A stretch of 64,000 bases of DNA from Orychophragmus violaceus (GCA_030180135.1 CM058234.1:33452766-33516765), one strand, 5' to 3'; counted from the stretch's first letter, positions 33,584-44,610 are shown. Numbers and translations: made by a program. Notes: generated by a model not told the origin, from the letters alone.

Positions 33584-34440
33584 ATCTCCCACTTGAACTG
33601 GAATCTCTGTATTCATAATCCTTTTGTCTCAATATCTCGATTAGTCATAAGGCAAGATTAGTGTCATCCTTATAAAGCCTAATCTTGTTCATCGGACTCT
33701 GATTTGATACTGACAATCCAAACGACTCGGGAAAGTCCGTTTGAGCATGGCCATGCATTTTCCAGTATACAAATCTCCGATTGGCCTAGAGATATTCACT
33801 CCATTTATATTGGAGGGACAAATCCCGTCTTGTTCCATCACTGTAAACTACTCATTTCATAATACACCCAATCAAGGTCCTTATAACTATCGCTTAACGA
33901 CAGCATTAGACAATGATCAAAGCGCATTAGTTCATGTGCAGTCACATGCATGCGAACTCAGGTCTAAGGACTATACTCTATAGTCGTAGTAAGAATCTCT
34001 TATGACACAGATATAAATATCCTGAAGAGTTCTTATAATCGGGTCTTGTCCGGTCGTATGTACCCCAACATACACCTATGTATTGACTTTGATGCCGTGC
34101 ATCTATGACATCCTGAGACTTTGTCATAAGTCACATACCAATCTAGTCTCACACGGTTGTTGGTGTTCCAATTTCAGCAACCTTCGACTAGGGACAGGAT
34201 GATATAAGCCATCTATCAAATATAGGGTCTCATGATCAAGCTAAATGACTTTGATGACTCAAGATCAAGTCACTTACTTCGATGACCTATAAAATGGTTC
34301 ATATCATTTTGGAACGATTATTTCATCACAGTTAAAATAATCTTGAAATAATAATTTCATTAAACATCATAAAATGTTTTACAAGAACATATCAATAACC
34401 AAATAAAGCCCTTTATTAACTCCCACTGAAATTAAGACTA
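33584..34440 (-). other. COPIA-E 3' untranslated region
   Basis: Non-coding; collinear with the same region of COPIA-B and C. Confidence 0.75.
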
Positions 34441-36954
34441 CATCTTAATTTCACTTATCCTACAGCAACAGTCCGCGACTCGTGCTTAGGCCTAAGGAGT
34501 GGCTTCGTTAATAGATTAGCAACGTTCTCATTCGTTGAAACTTGCTGATCTACTTAACATCTCTGTCATTTATCTCACGGAATAGGTTATATATATCCTC
34601 AAGGTGTTTGGACCTCTGATGTGCAGCTAGTCTCATCTATGCTGGGAATCACATCAAGTTCAGTGACGAACTCTTCTTTCCAAACAACCTCTTTCGCCGC
34701 TTCTCAAGCTGCGAAATGTTCAGCTTAAGTCATGGAGTCAGCAACAGTGCCTTGCACCGCCAGAAAAGACACAAGATATAACCGGACTGTGACCGGAAAT
34801 CATCTTTGTCCGTTGGAAGCATGCCTTTCAGACTCTACCGACTCGTAGCACCTCACTTTCTCCGTAAATCAAGAACTTATCCTTAGTATTCCTCAAATAC
34901 TTTAGGATATTCTTTACGGCAATCCAGTGATTCTTTGCTGGATTTGACTGGTCTTTTACTTGTCTTGCTTAACATTAAAGCAACATCAAAACAAGTACGT
35001 GTCATGGCATATATGATAGATCCAATTGCCGACGCATATGGAATCTCATCCATGCATTCAAGCTCAGCAGTTATCGTAGGACACTGTTTCTTGCTTAATG
35101 TAATGCCATGTGACATTGGCATAAAACCCTTCTTGGATTGCTGAAAACGTGAGGGACTTTGTCAATTTAAGAATCCTGACATTGTCTTACCAGTCTTTTG
35201 GATCTCTATCTTTAGATCCAAAATCCAAGAACTACGTGGTTTTACCCATGTCAATCATAAAACCAACTCCCAAACCAGTCCTTTACCGACTGCAGCATTG
35301 GGATGTTATTTCCGAGAATCAGTATGTCATCGACATACAATATGAGAAATGCAACATCGCTCCCACTTATCTATTAGTAAACGCACAGTTCCATTTCGTT
35401 CATGTTCAAGTCAAAACCTTGACTACTTCAACAGAACGAAGATTTCAACTCCGATATGTTTGCTTCCATCCATGAATGGATCGATGAAGCCAACTTACAC
35501 AAAATGTAATTTTTCGGAGTCAGGGCTCACTTTCGCTTCTTTGAATTTCGCAGATTCGTCGCTTTCAATGATCATCAGATCATGCGAACTTTCAATGATC
35601 ATCAGGCTCAACAAATGACGAGAAATCACTCTCGGATTAGTGACTGATTCATTCATATCTGCGAACTTCAGGCTCTACAGGTGTAGATTCTACAGAAATC
35701 TGTAAATCCATCTGTTGCTCACCCTCAACAGGTTGAGCAGCCTCCTGTATTTCTCGAATTTCTTCGAGTTATACTTTTACTCCCACTGTTCTTCTTGGAA
35801 AGTAACTTCCCTTCTTAGAAAAACAGAATGGACGTAAAAGTAACAAGCCTTGGTTTCCCTAGGACAACCAGCGAAGTAGCTCAACTACAAATACTTAGTA
35901 AAGACGAATTTGGATCGATTCCAATCCACATTTACGTGGTGTCTTTCAACTGATATTGGTGGAACTATTTCAGCGTAAACTTAGATATTTCTAGAGCGTT
36001 ATTCTTCAAGAATATCATGGAAGATTCGTGTGACTCATCTTTAATCATTTCTTATAAGATCTGATTCTTTCTCACAGAAATACCTCAAGGTTTTCAGGAG
36101 AATTGAGCTGTGATACGACTTCACACTCATTCAGATGATCACACCATTAATGACTCAAGTATTCTCACTCGTGATTTAATTCAGAGTCTTAATACTTCAG
36201 TCACTCAGATTCTATACCTCATTCTGGAACTCTTTCGACCATGTCAAAGAATTCCGACTTGTGTCTCATCAAATGAACACAGTCTTACTCACTGAATTAA
36301 TCAGTAGAGACAATGAAGTACAGGAAATTTTCTCTGGCATTACTGCTCATCGGACCACATACATGAGTATGTTCAAGGTCCAATAAGCCTTTGGGCTTTT
36401 CTCTAGCTCGGCTAAGATGGGCCCTTTGCCTTTTGGTCTAGTAAGCAGAATTCAAGTCTCATAAGATATCGTATCAAATGAGCCCAACAGTCCATAACTA
36501 TGGGATTTCTGAATCCGACTTACTCTATGTGACCAAGACTTTTATGCCAAGAAAAATCAGGTTTAATTCATCAGATTTAAACCAATTCGGTATTTATGTT
36601 ACATTTAGGCACTCTTTGGTTTTAAGATATAAAACCCATTCCTTGAATAGGGTGCTACAATTAATATTTCATTAAGATCAAAAGAACAAAACCTTGTCTT
36701 TTATCAAAATGAAAAACATTCAAATTCTTACAAGAAAATGAAAAACAACTCTGCTTAAAGCAGGTACATTGTAGCAATTACTTAATACAAAAACCAAGCC
36801 TCGAAGGCATCTACAAGTGAAAACCCTACGGCTGAGGCAGCATCCATAGCTCCTTCCAGACATGCAGTTCCACTTGCCCTTCCTTCAACGTTCTACTGTT
36901 GCTTAGGCTCTGCATATTACAACAAATATCAGTGCCACAACCAGTATCCAATAC
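34441..36954 (-). pseudogene. COPIA-E pol remnant
   Basis: Collinear but badly decayed pol. Recognisable pieces on the minus strand include VLDTGCG (just below 36954), CGPMSSNAREN (about 36350), an RT segment around 35490-35150 and an RNase H-side segment ITLSKKQCPT with IPYASAIGSI (about 35120-35020). More than twenty stops, several deletions and frame changes separate them, and much of the reverse transcriptase is missing or scrambled. The first stop is a TAG in place of the tryptophan normally just ahead of the protease active site. No active enzyme can be made. Confidence 0.85.
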
Positions 36955-37845
36955 CTATAAGGTAGAACTTGAAGTAATAACATGAATACCTGAGGAAGTA
37001 GTCTCATACATCAACTTCAACTCCTCATAATCTTCCATGAATTTAATGCAATCTCTCTTCCAATGCCCAGTCTCTTTACAGTAGCAGCACTTACCAACGT
37101 AAGAGGTATCTGACTTGGGCTCAGAAGACACACGCTTGCCATGATTCAAAATCTGGACAACTTTGTCTTCACCCTTGTCAGCACTAGGTTTAATAAACCC
37201 ACCCTTCTCCATTATGAGATTATACTGGGTACTCTTCACGTTTGGCTCAACTGTCTTGAGCATATCATGCAGTTCAGTCAGCGTCTTCGTTAAGCCTTTC
37301 TTGATATATTTCCTTCTGAACTTATCATAGCTTGACGGCAGTGACTGCAGAATGATCTCAGTTACCAATTCTTGGCTGACTGGATAATCCAGTTTCCTCA
37401 GGTTATCAATATAACCTATCATTTTACTGATATGAGGACTTACTGGATGATCATTTGGTAGCTTGCAGCTAGTGAGAGACTTAACCAACTGGTATCTCTC
37501 CACTCTTACCTGCTCCTGAAATTTCAATTTCAGGCCGCTGATCATCTCTATTGGCGACTCCATGTTTTCATATTGCTTCCGCAAATCTGAGTCCATGGTA
37601 GCCAACATCAGACCACGCACATCTACCGCATCATTATAATGCTTATTCCAAGCATCATATACTGCATGAGAGGCATTGGACCCGATCCTCACGGGGAGAG
37701 CTCTCTCAAGGACATAGTCCTTTCTCTCCTGCCTGAGGACTAGCCTCAGGTTCCGCGACCAAGTCAAGAAATTTGATCCGTTCAGTTTGTCCATCTCAAG
37801 GACAGACCGGATCGAGAAAGTGTTTTGATTGTTTGTGCTAGTCAT
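36955..37845 (-). CDS. COPIA-E Gag-like protein, open to the protease
   Basis: The ATG at 37845 (MTSTNNQNTFSIRSV) matches the gag start of COPIA-B and D; a further 14 codons upstream are leader. About 296 residues: a UBN2-type Gag domain (30-200) and a CCHC knuckle CCYCKETGHWKRDC near residue 240. The frame ends at a TAG just before the protease motif. The product is the size of a plausible Gag without protease. It has more changes from COPIA-B than COPIA-D does, yet no internal stop, in sharp contrast with the pol that follows. That may mean gag stayed under selection, or simply that it is luckier. Expression is unproven. Confidence 0.8.
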   Translation of the reverse strand: MTSTNNQNTFSIRSVLEMDKLNGSNFLTWSRNLRLVLRQERKDYVLERALPVRIGSNASHAVYDAWNKHYNDAVDVRGLMLATMDSDLRKQYENMESPIEMISGLKLKFQEQVRVERYQLVKSLTSCKLPNDHPVSPHISKMIGYIDNLRKLDYPVSQELVTEIILQSLPSSYDKFRRKYIKKGLTKTLTELHDMLKTVEPNVKSTQYNLIMEKGGFIKPSADKGEDKVVQILNHGKRVSSEPKSDTSYVGKCCYCKETGHWKRDCIKFMEDYEELKLMYETTSSGIHVITSSSTL

Positions 37846-39504
37846 AACTGAAAAATAAGATAAAAGGATTTTAGTTAATATGTTCAATATGATTAATCTC
37901 GCATTATACTTAATATGATTAATCTCGCATTATATTCAATAACATCAGTTACCCTCAATAGAATATAATGATTCCAAGATCCACATATAACTAAGATCAA
38001 ATTGGGCCACTGGCCGTCACCCAACCTTAGCTTATATCGGTAAGCCCTATCTCGGCTAATTATATCCGTGATATAACTCTTGGTTGTGAATCTGGGCCCG
38101 AGGCCCAATCCACTCTGATGTCTCAAGGCCCGGGACTCCCGATGGCCTAGTCAAGAAAACCAGACTATACAGTCATGTAATCACTAATGTCTGGGACTCC
38201 CAATGACATTTATGAATCACAAACCGTCTTACCCACGCAAAAGATAAACACCCTCACACTGTAAGGCCGTGTGTACGATTGAATGGGCTTCAACAGCTGA
38301 CATAATCTGGACAACACATCCAACGCTTGATATTATTTGAGGTTTGTAGGTTCATTTTAAAATTTCATTCCCAAAATAGAAGATTACTATTTTGGAAACT
38401 TTCCATTTTTGGAAACCTACTAATTTTGGAAACTTTCTAAAATTGGAAACTTCCTAAAATTGGAAACTTTCTAACTATAGAAATTTCCTAAAATCCAAAA
38501 CATGCAAATCTAGAAACTTCTAATTTAAGAAACTTTCTAATTTCAAAATTTTGGAAACTTATTAATTTAAAATCGATTTTATAATTTTATAAAAATAAAT
38601 TTTAAATTAATTCTGAAGAAAAGACTCAAATAATTGACCCAATTGTTTTAACTTCTTGGCCCGATGCCCAAGAATTGGTTCATGTCCAAGACATAACCCA
38701 ATTGCCCAATTAAATGACATAACCGGTCTGGTTCATTAAAATTGGTCTTAACCAAAATTAATTACTACGATGACCACAATTGTCAACCGGTTATTTACTA
38801 AACCGGATTTTCTCAATTTATTTGGTCCAACCAAATCAAATTAGAAAATCACTGGTTTAGGCACAAAATCCAATTTTTCGACTTTGGATTTCTTATCCCG
38901 GTTTAACCAGAACTTAATAAATTTTATTAAGTCTATTTATTAAACCGTGACGATTAAAATTTTTAATTGTCTTAAACCGAACCACCACAAAACAAACCGA
39001 ATCAAGCTCGAGCCAAACCGAACCGACCAATTAGGTCACGTGTTGGGATGGCCGCGAGCAACACACGCGATCGGGACGGCCGTAAGCCTCACGATCGGGA
39101 CGAGCTCGGTTGTGATCGGGACGGGAGCGGGACGATGCTGGCTTGGACGCGATCGGGACGGAACAGGCTCGCGATCGGGACGGCCGAGTGCCTCACGCGA
39201 TCGTCCGACCGTTCGATCCGATCCACACGATCGATCGGTCCAGCGCTTGTGATCGGCTCGACCACGCGACGCGATCCAACGATCGGTCCGTGCGTCTCAC
39301 GATCCGGACGTGCGGTTCGACCACACTCCGACGCAACCAATTCATATAGATTGGATCATGCGATTTCTTGTTTGTTTAGGTTTTAATTCTTTGTTTCTTA
39401 AGTGTTTTCTCTTATCAGTAGATTGATTCAAAAACACCTCTTTAAACAATCCTACACATGATTCTAAACAAGAAAAACCACAGAACCAATGGCTCTGATA
39501 CCAC
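37846..39504 (-). other. COPIA-E leader, including primer binding site
   Basis: Same order as in the relatives: primer site (plus 39492-39503), GATCG-rich block (39055-39345, with GATCGGGACG like COPIA-B), GGAAACTTTC repeats (38395-38560), GGGACTCCC motifs (about 38130 and 38200). Non-coding. Confidence 0.78.
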
Positions 39505-40142
39505 TGTTGGATCGTTTAGTGTCTCCTGATTCAATTCTCAGATTGATTCATCCTACTAAACATGCAAATCTAGGTTCTCTTGATTAGAAACATAATAGAT
39601 CTCACCTGTTACCTTGTTTATGCAGCGGAATTAAGAGGCACGGGTCAGAGATCAGCAGAACCACCAAGGGATGGATCCTCCAAAGGCTCACACACGCACG
39701 CACAGGAAAGTGGCTGCTAGACCGAGCAAGAAGGGAGGCGCAGAGAGAGAGAGTTGGCGGCGCAGAAGTGCTTAGAAAATTAGAGCTAGGGCAAGTTTTA
39801 ATTATTAAAACCATTGTCCAGTTCTTATGGGCCTTTGGGCCCAATTCTCAGTTCTGATTAAATCCCTTGGATTTAATCAGGCCCTTTAGTCTCTCTAAGT
39901 ACAGTAAATGCCTAGCACTTTTACTGTACTTCTGCTAAACTGTTCCTTCGTATTTTCCTGTTAGCTTAGGCGTGTGACCCATATGGGATCATATAATAAA
40001 GGCAATAAGTCCATGACTTATAGATCATGAGCGGACTCTAGCAAGCCATCATGACCCCCAGTGTTATATGACTTATGTCTGATCATTGACATACTCTTAC
40101 TTTCTAGAGACAGTACAGAGATTACTGGACATAATTCCAACA
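39505..40142 (-). repeat. COPIA-E 5' LTR
   Basis: 638 bases; hairpin copy at 39854-39880. By eye it differs from 32946-33583 at five sites, three of them C/T differences at CCG. Confidence 0.92.
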
Positions 40143-40227
40143 GGCTGACCCATTGACAAAGCCACTCCCGAGACCTAAGCACGAGTTGCATACTGCTGCT
40201 GTAGGAATTAGAGATATTCAAATGTAA

Positions 40228-41058
40228 TCTCTTTTTGAGTGGGAGTTGTGAGGGCTTTATTTAGTTATTTTGATTGGTTCATGTAAACATTTTAATGTTA
40301 ATGAAATTTTATTTCTGGATTATTTTTAACTGTGATATAAAATAATCGTTCCAAAATGATTCATGTCATTACATATGGGCCATCGAAGTACATGAGTAGA
40401 CTTGATCCTGAAACCCCATGGTTAACGAAATGACATAAATCATAGTGTCCATAGTCGAAGGTTGTTGAAATTGGAACACCAACAACCATTTGAGACTAGA
40501 GTGTGTTGAGACTTATGACCAAGTTTCGAGGGGTCATAGATGCGCGACATCAAAGTCGACACATAGGTATATGTAGGGGAGCATATGACCGGACATGGCC
40601 CGCTGATGAGAACTCTACAAGATATTAATATCTGTGTCATGAGAGGTTCTCATTTACGACTATAGAGTATAGTCCTTAGACCTGAGTTCGCATGCATGTG
40701 GCTGCACATGGATTGATGCGTTTTGATCATTGTCTAACGCTGTTTCGTAACTGGGAGCTATAAGGACCTTGGTTGGGTGTATTATGAAGTGTGTAGTTCA
40801 TAGTGATGGAACAAGATGGGATTTTTCCCTGCCGTTTAACGGAGGTAATATCTCTAGGCCAATCGGAGACTTGATAGCTGGTAAGAGAGTGGCCACTCCC
40901 AAACGGACTTGCCCAAGTCGTTTGAATTGTCAGTATCAAATCTTGTCCGATGAACATGGTCTGGCTATATAAGGATGACACGCTTCTTGCCTTATGCCAG
41001 ATCGAGATATTGAGACAAAAGGATTAGGGAATGTAGGATTCCAGTACAAGTGGGAGAT
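40228..41058 (+). other. COPIA-D 3' untranslated region and polypurine tract
   Basis: Non-coding DNA ending in AAGTGGGAGAT (41048-41058) directly before the 3' LTR. Confidence 0.8.
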
Positions 41059-41695
41059 TGTTGGGAATGTCCTGAAATCTACTGTACTATCTCTAGAAAG
41101 TATGATAAGTGTCGAGATCAGACATAAGTCATAAATACTGGGTGATCATGATGACTTGCTAGAGCCCGCTCTTGATCTATAAGTTTAGGACTTATTACCA
41201 GTATTGTATGATCCCAAAGGGTCACACACCATAGCTAACGGGAAAGTTAAATGGAATTAATACGGTAAGATGCAAGGCATTTACTGTATTTGTACAGAGA
41301 ATTGGGCCAGACAAAAGACAGTCTTTTGTCTGATTTGGGTCTTGGGCCCAAAAGCCTAATAGGCCATTAGTTTAATTACTTGGGCCCATATAAGCAAGAG
41401 AGAGGCGCCATTAAGCCCAGGTGTCTGCGATTTTACTAGGTCTGGCCGCCCTCTCTCTCTCTGTTGTTCCAGCTTGGTCTAGCAACCTGATCCAGTAGCT
41501 TGTAAGCGTGTGGATACCTAGGAGGAGCCGGTTTCTATCAGCTCTCAGTGATCTCTTCATTACCAATCCGCTGCACTAATAACAAGGTAATGATTCTGAT
41601 CTGGTTTATGATTCAACTGCAAATCACCTAGATCCTAGTTGATTATGTTAGGTTGTAATCTGACAATTACACCAATGAACACACATAATCTTACA
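41059..41695 (+). repeat. COPIA-D 3' LTR
   Basis: 637 bases, about one difference from the 5' LTR (T/C near the CTGCTGCAC / CCGCTGCAC site). Confidence 0.92.
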
Positions 41696-41700
41696 GAAGA

Positions 41701-42130
41701 CTTCCATGGAACTTCTTGGAGACCAATTGCCACTTATGGGAGAGCTCAAAACATATCATCATAAAAAAGCAACAAAGAAACTTTTTTTTAGAAATTTTGA
41801 CTTATCAGGGAATCCAGGATAGTTGGAATCAAGTCAATACCAGCTCGTCTAAGAAGTTACTCAAGTTCTAACCCAATGGTTTCTGGACTTACCTCATTTG
41901 AAAGCTCACAGACTTGATGCATTTCAAACTTATATTTAGAGACCAGGAGGGTACTGCAACATCTCTCTGGGACAGGTTTTATACTATTTTCCCTTATTGT
42001 GGTTTTATCCCAAATGGGTTTTTCCCACTAAGGTTTTTAACAAGGTAATCTGAGGCCCGACCCATTAGTAGATTAGCATATCGGACCGACAAGCCATACA
42101 CGACCTATTTGGCTTTTATCATTTATTTTA
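41701..42130 (+). other. Remnant resembling the 3' end of an LTR element
   Basis: Includes GGTTTTATCCCAAATGGG and TTTTTAACAAGG (41990-42050), the same kind of motif found upstream of the LARD-A purine tract. No LTR or duplication could be matched. No coding frame is convincing. Confidence 0.4.
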
Positions 42131-42165
42131 CTAGTTGACTTCAAGCCCCCGCGCATGCGCGGGGG
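42131..42165 (-). mobile_element. Helitron 3' terminus
   Basis: On the minus strand a perfect 20-base palindromic hairpin (CCCCCGCGCA / TGCGCGGGGG, 42146-42165) is followed after 11 bases by CTAG and then T. That is the Helitron end rule: hairpin, CTRR, insertion before T. The 5' end, to the right, was not found, so the extent of the element is unknown. It may include the tryptophan synthase pieces. Confidence 0.6.
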
Positions 42166-43032
42166 TTCGCGTCCATATGTACAGTGTAACAATAACGGTA
42201 AAAGAACATTAATGCAGAACATATCGAACAGAGAGACCAACGAACACAAAATTTAAAAACATATATTGTAGTTGCCTCTGCGCATTTTTATACAGCTGTT
42301 TACGTCTCAACATTGATAGATGGAGAATATGTTATGATATTCTTATTTTGACATTTCTTTTTTAGTTGTAGGTGTAGTTATCTCAAATTTGAATTTAGAA
42401 AATCAAATTAATGGCTTATCGTTACGGTGTTTGGTTACAATTACAATCTTTTTTAGCGGTGTTCATTTTTCGGCCGCTTTGATTTAGTTGATTGGGCCCA
42501 ATCACTTACTCACCATTGTTCAAACCATATGAGGTTGTTAGACGGTGATATGTGCGGCGTCCCAAGCAAACTCAGAACCAAACCGGTTGTTACAGAGTAG
42601 GAACATCAAGGAAGGAATGTTGGGGATGTTTATTTGGTAGCTGTGTTAATTTTGTTGTGGAGATAACAAACCCGGTAAAAATACTAATGGGCCAAACATT
42701 AGAAATATGGAAGATCAAATCATTGGAACATATGATTCCACATTTGCGTGTGATCAAGTGTTTTAACTGTGTTTTAATTTTTCTATAATACCGACCTTAG
42801 AAATATGTAAACATATGTTTTATGATACGTTGAACCAAAACAGAGGTATAGTATGATACATACAAATCATACTTGAAACCCACCAACTCGTTTATGGCAT
42901 GAGATCACTATAACTTGATCATACTTCAAATGTTTCAGGAACATCATTATCACACATTAGTGGTAATTAATAAATATACAAAAACGAAAAAGACAATCAA
43001 TGATGCATTCCGCAACTGTTTTTGTCTTTGAT
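42166..43032. other. AT-rich DNA with no recognised gene
   Basis: No protein similarity seen; possibly Helitron interior. Confidence 0.4.
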
Positions 43033-43480
43033 TCAAAAAAGAGCAGATTTGAGGAAATTGGTGAGACTCTCAAGCTCTTTAAGCCCTTCCGTTGGCGATT
43101 TTTCATCTCTTAAAAGCCTAACCATTGCATTGCGTACAATCACTCCATCAATTCCCCATCCAGTTATCTGTAAACTCAATTAAAAAAATTGTTTATCAAA
43201 TAACAAACATGAATACAACTTAAGAGACCTAAGAAGCTTTTTAAAGGTTTATGACCTGTTTTACATGCTCAGGATTTAATATCCCAAACTAACCGCCAAT
43301 GGGCTTGTCTGTTGCCTGCACTGAATTACAAACAGTCAAACAATTTGAGCACTTTAACATTGTTTCAAGATAATGAAGAAACATTAACAGAAGTGTTAAT
43401 AGACCTCTTTGATATCCTTCAAGCTCTCGCTAGCTCTTCTTGTTTCCACCGTATACAGTTTATCAAATCCCAATGGCGCA
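43033..43480 (-). pseudogene. Tryptophan synthase alpha subunit, C-terminal exons (pseudogene)
   Basis: The active enzyme cleaves indole-3-glycerol phosphate to indole in the plastid. Minus-strand exons: about 43480-43405 (ending ASESLKDIKE), 43315-43256 (ATDKPIGG, stop, FGILNPEHVKQ) and 43167-43033 (ITGWGIDGVIVRNAMVRL, then the C-terminus and stop). They match the family's C-terminal barrel end, in which KPEHVKQ and GADGVIVGSA bind substrate phosphate. Introns between them (43404-43316 and 43255-43168) keep GT and AG borders, so this is genomic DNA, not a retrocopy. Damage: a stop in exon 2, a deletion in exon 1 and a changed GSA motif (R-N-A). The upstream exons are at 55585-56104 on the same strand. 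Confidence 0.82.
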
Positions 43481-43604
43481 AAAAAAATTGTATAAATGAG
43501 TAATGTTGTTTTTTTTTTTAAACGGTTTATTCTTATACACTATCTCTCAAATACTCTATTGTCCAACCACTCTTTAATTTTTGACAATTCTAACTTATAA
43601 TCCT

Positions 43605-44597
43605 ACAGCATTCTTAACGCATTACTCATATAAAATCCACACCAGACTTTACTTCCGTTTCCTCTCTCTCCTGCCGACACTAAGTTTTCTTCTTGCCGAC
43701 ACTTCAGTTACTCTCCGATCTTGGTTTTGGACGGTGTGCGGTGGCTCCGTTAGCACCGGCACCGTCCCATCCTCTCTCCTCTTCCTTTTTGATGTTTCCG
43801 GCACGATTTCTGGTCGATCTTGCGGTTTTCTTGGTGTGGTGGCTGGTTCGATGTCCTTCCATAACGACGGTGGCTCGGTGGTATCTTCTTCACTGCTTCG
43901 ATGGGTTTTGTGTCCGGTGTCGGTGACAAGCTCGTGGGTGAGGTGATGGTTAATGAGTTTTCCGGTGTGTGAGGTGTTCTTCGACGATCCGCTTTAGATT
44001 GACTAGTCCTTCGTCAACGGTTTTATTATGTATTTCGGCATCTCTTATCTCTGGCTTTGTCCGAGATCTTATTTGGCTTAGCTCCTCTCCTCAACGGTGA
44101 AGATCTTGTGTGGGTGTGACATGTCTTGGACTGGACGTAGATGGATGGTTGCGGAGTCGTGGCGTTGCGTTGCCCGGTTGAGCCGGTGGTTTTCTTTGTG
44201 GTTGCGGTCTTCCCATCCTCTGTCTATGCTTTGAACCTTTCGGTTTACTCCAATGGTTTCACTTCCAGTTCGTAGGTTATGTCTTCACCGATAGCTTTGG
44301 GGGAAGCTAACAGGAGAAATTTGTCAAAGCATCTGAAGAAGAAGATCTTTCTAAATTATGAGATTTATTTACGTGTTTGTAAAAGTTTTTAGAAGTCCGT
44401 CCGCTATTGTGGGTACGGGAACGTCTAATTTTTACAATGTCTTGGAAGATCGGGTTTGTATCGCTAATGTGTTCTTAATGCCTCGCCTCTTGCCGCGTGG
44501 AAGACCATTAGTTTCTATTGTATCTCATCTGCAGAACTTCTTCTGTATTGTAATCGGTTCCAAACCAGATTTAATAAAATAAAGTGTTAAAAAAAAA
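43605..44597 (+). mobile_element. Poly(A)-tailed retroposon 1
   Basis: A 13-base duplication AACTTATAATCCT flanks the insert (43592-43604 and 44598-44610). The insert ends in ATAAAATAAAGTG and an A-run, so it is a plus-strand RNA copied by target-primed reverse transcription. It is about 993 bases, GC-rich at its start (TGCCGACAC twice at 43672-43702). An open frame to 43946 has no recognised similarity. It could be a truncated LINE, or a processed copy of a host transcript. Confidence 0.75.
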
Positions 44598-44610
44598 AAC
44601 TTATAATCCT

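Larger units (their letters stand above)
32946..40142 (-). mobile_element. COPIA-E: copia element with open gag and ruined pol, nested in COPIA-D
   Basis: The 638-base LTRs (32946-33583 and 39505-40142) differ at about five sites by eye and are flanked by the perfect duplication GGCTG (32941-32945, 40143-40147). Reads right to left. Gag is open, but pol is full of stops and gaps although the LTRs are about 99% alike. The element was therefore probably already defective when it inserted, and used enzymes from a relative. Confidence 0.94.
29063..40227 (+). pseudogene. COPIA-D gag-pol, two nonsense codons, split by COPIA-E
   Basis: The frame starts with the ATG at 29063 (MSSTTTQNTFSIRS) and stays in one frame to 32945, then resumes at 40148 after COPIA-E and ends at 40227 (ADPLTKPLPRPKHE, with the TAA at 40225-40227). 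It carries the Gag domain, the CHFC..H..C knuckle, protease VLDTG, integrase with its DD35E residues, YVDD reverse transcriptase and RNase H. Two stops interrupt it: TAA at about 29417 in gag and TAG at about 30716 in integrase. COPIA-B has glutamine at both places, so each can be explained by a single C-to-T change. There are no frameshifts. COPIA-E separates the last RNase H acidic region. The element cannot make a full polyprotein now, but the damage is recent. Confidence 0.92.
26985..41695 (+). mobile_element. COPIA-D: recent copia element with nonsense codons, hosting COPIA-E
   Basis: The 637-base LTRs (26985-27621 and 41059-41695) differ at about one site by eye and are flanked by the perfect duplication GAAGA (26980-26984, 41696-41700). 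Reads left to right. Same family as COPIA-B but in the opposite orientation. Gag-pol has two in-frame stops, and COPIA-E interrupts it near the end of RNase H. Without COPIA-E it is about 7.5 kb. Confidence 0.94.
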
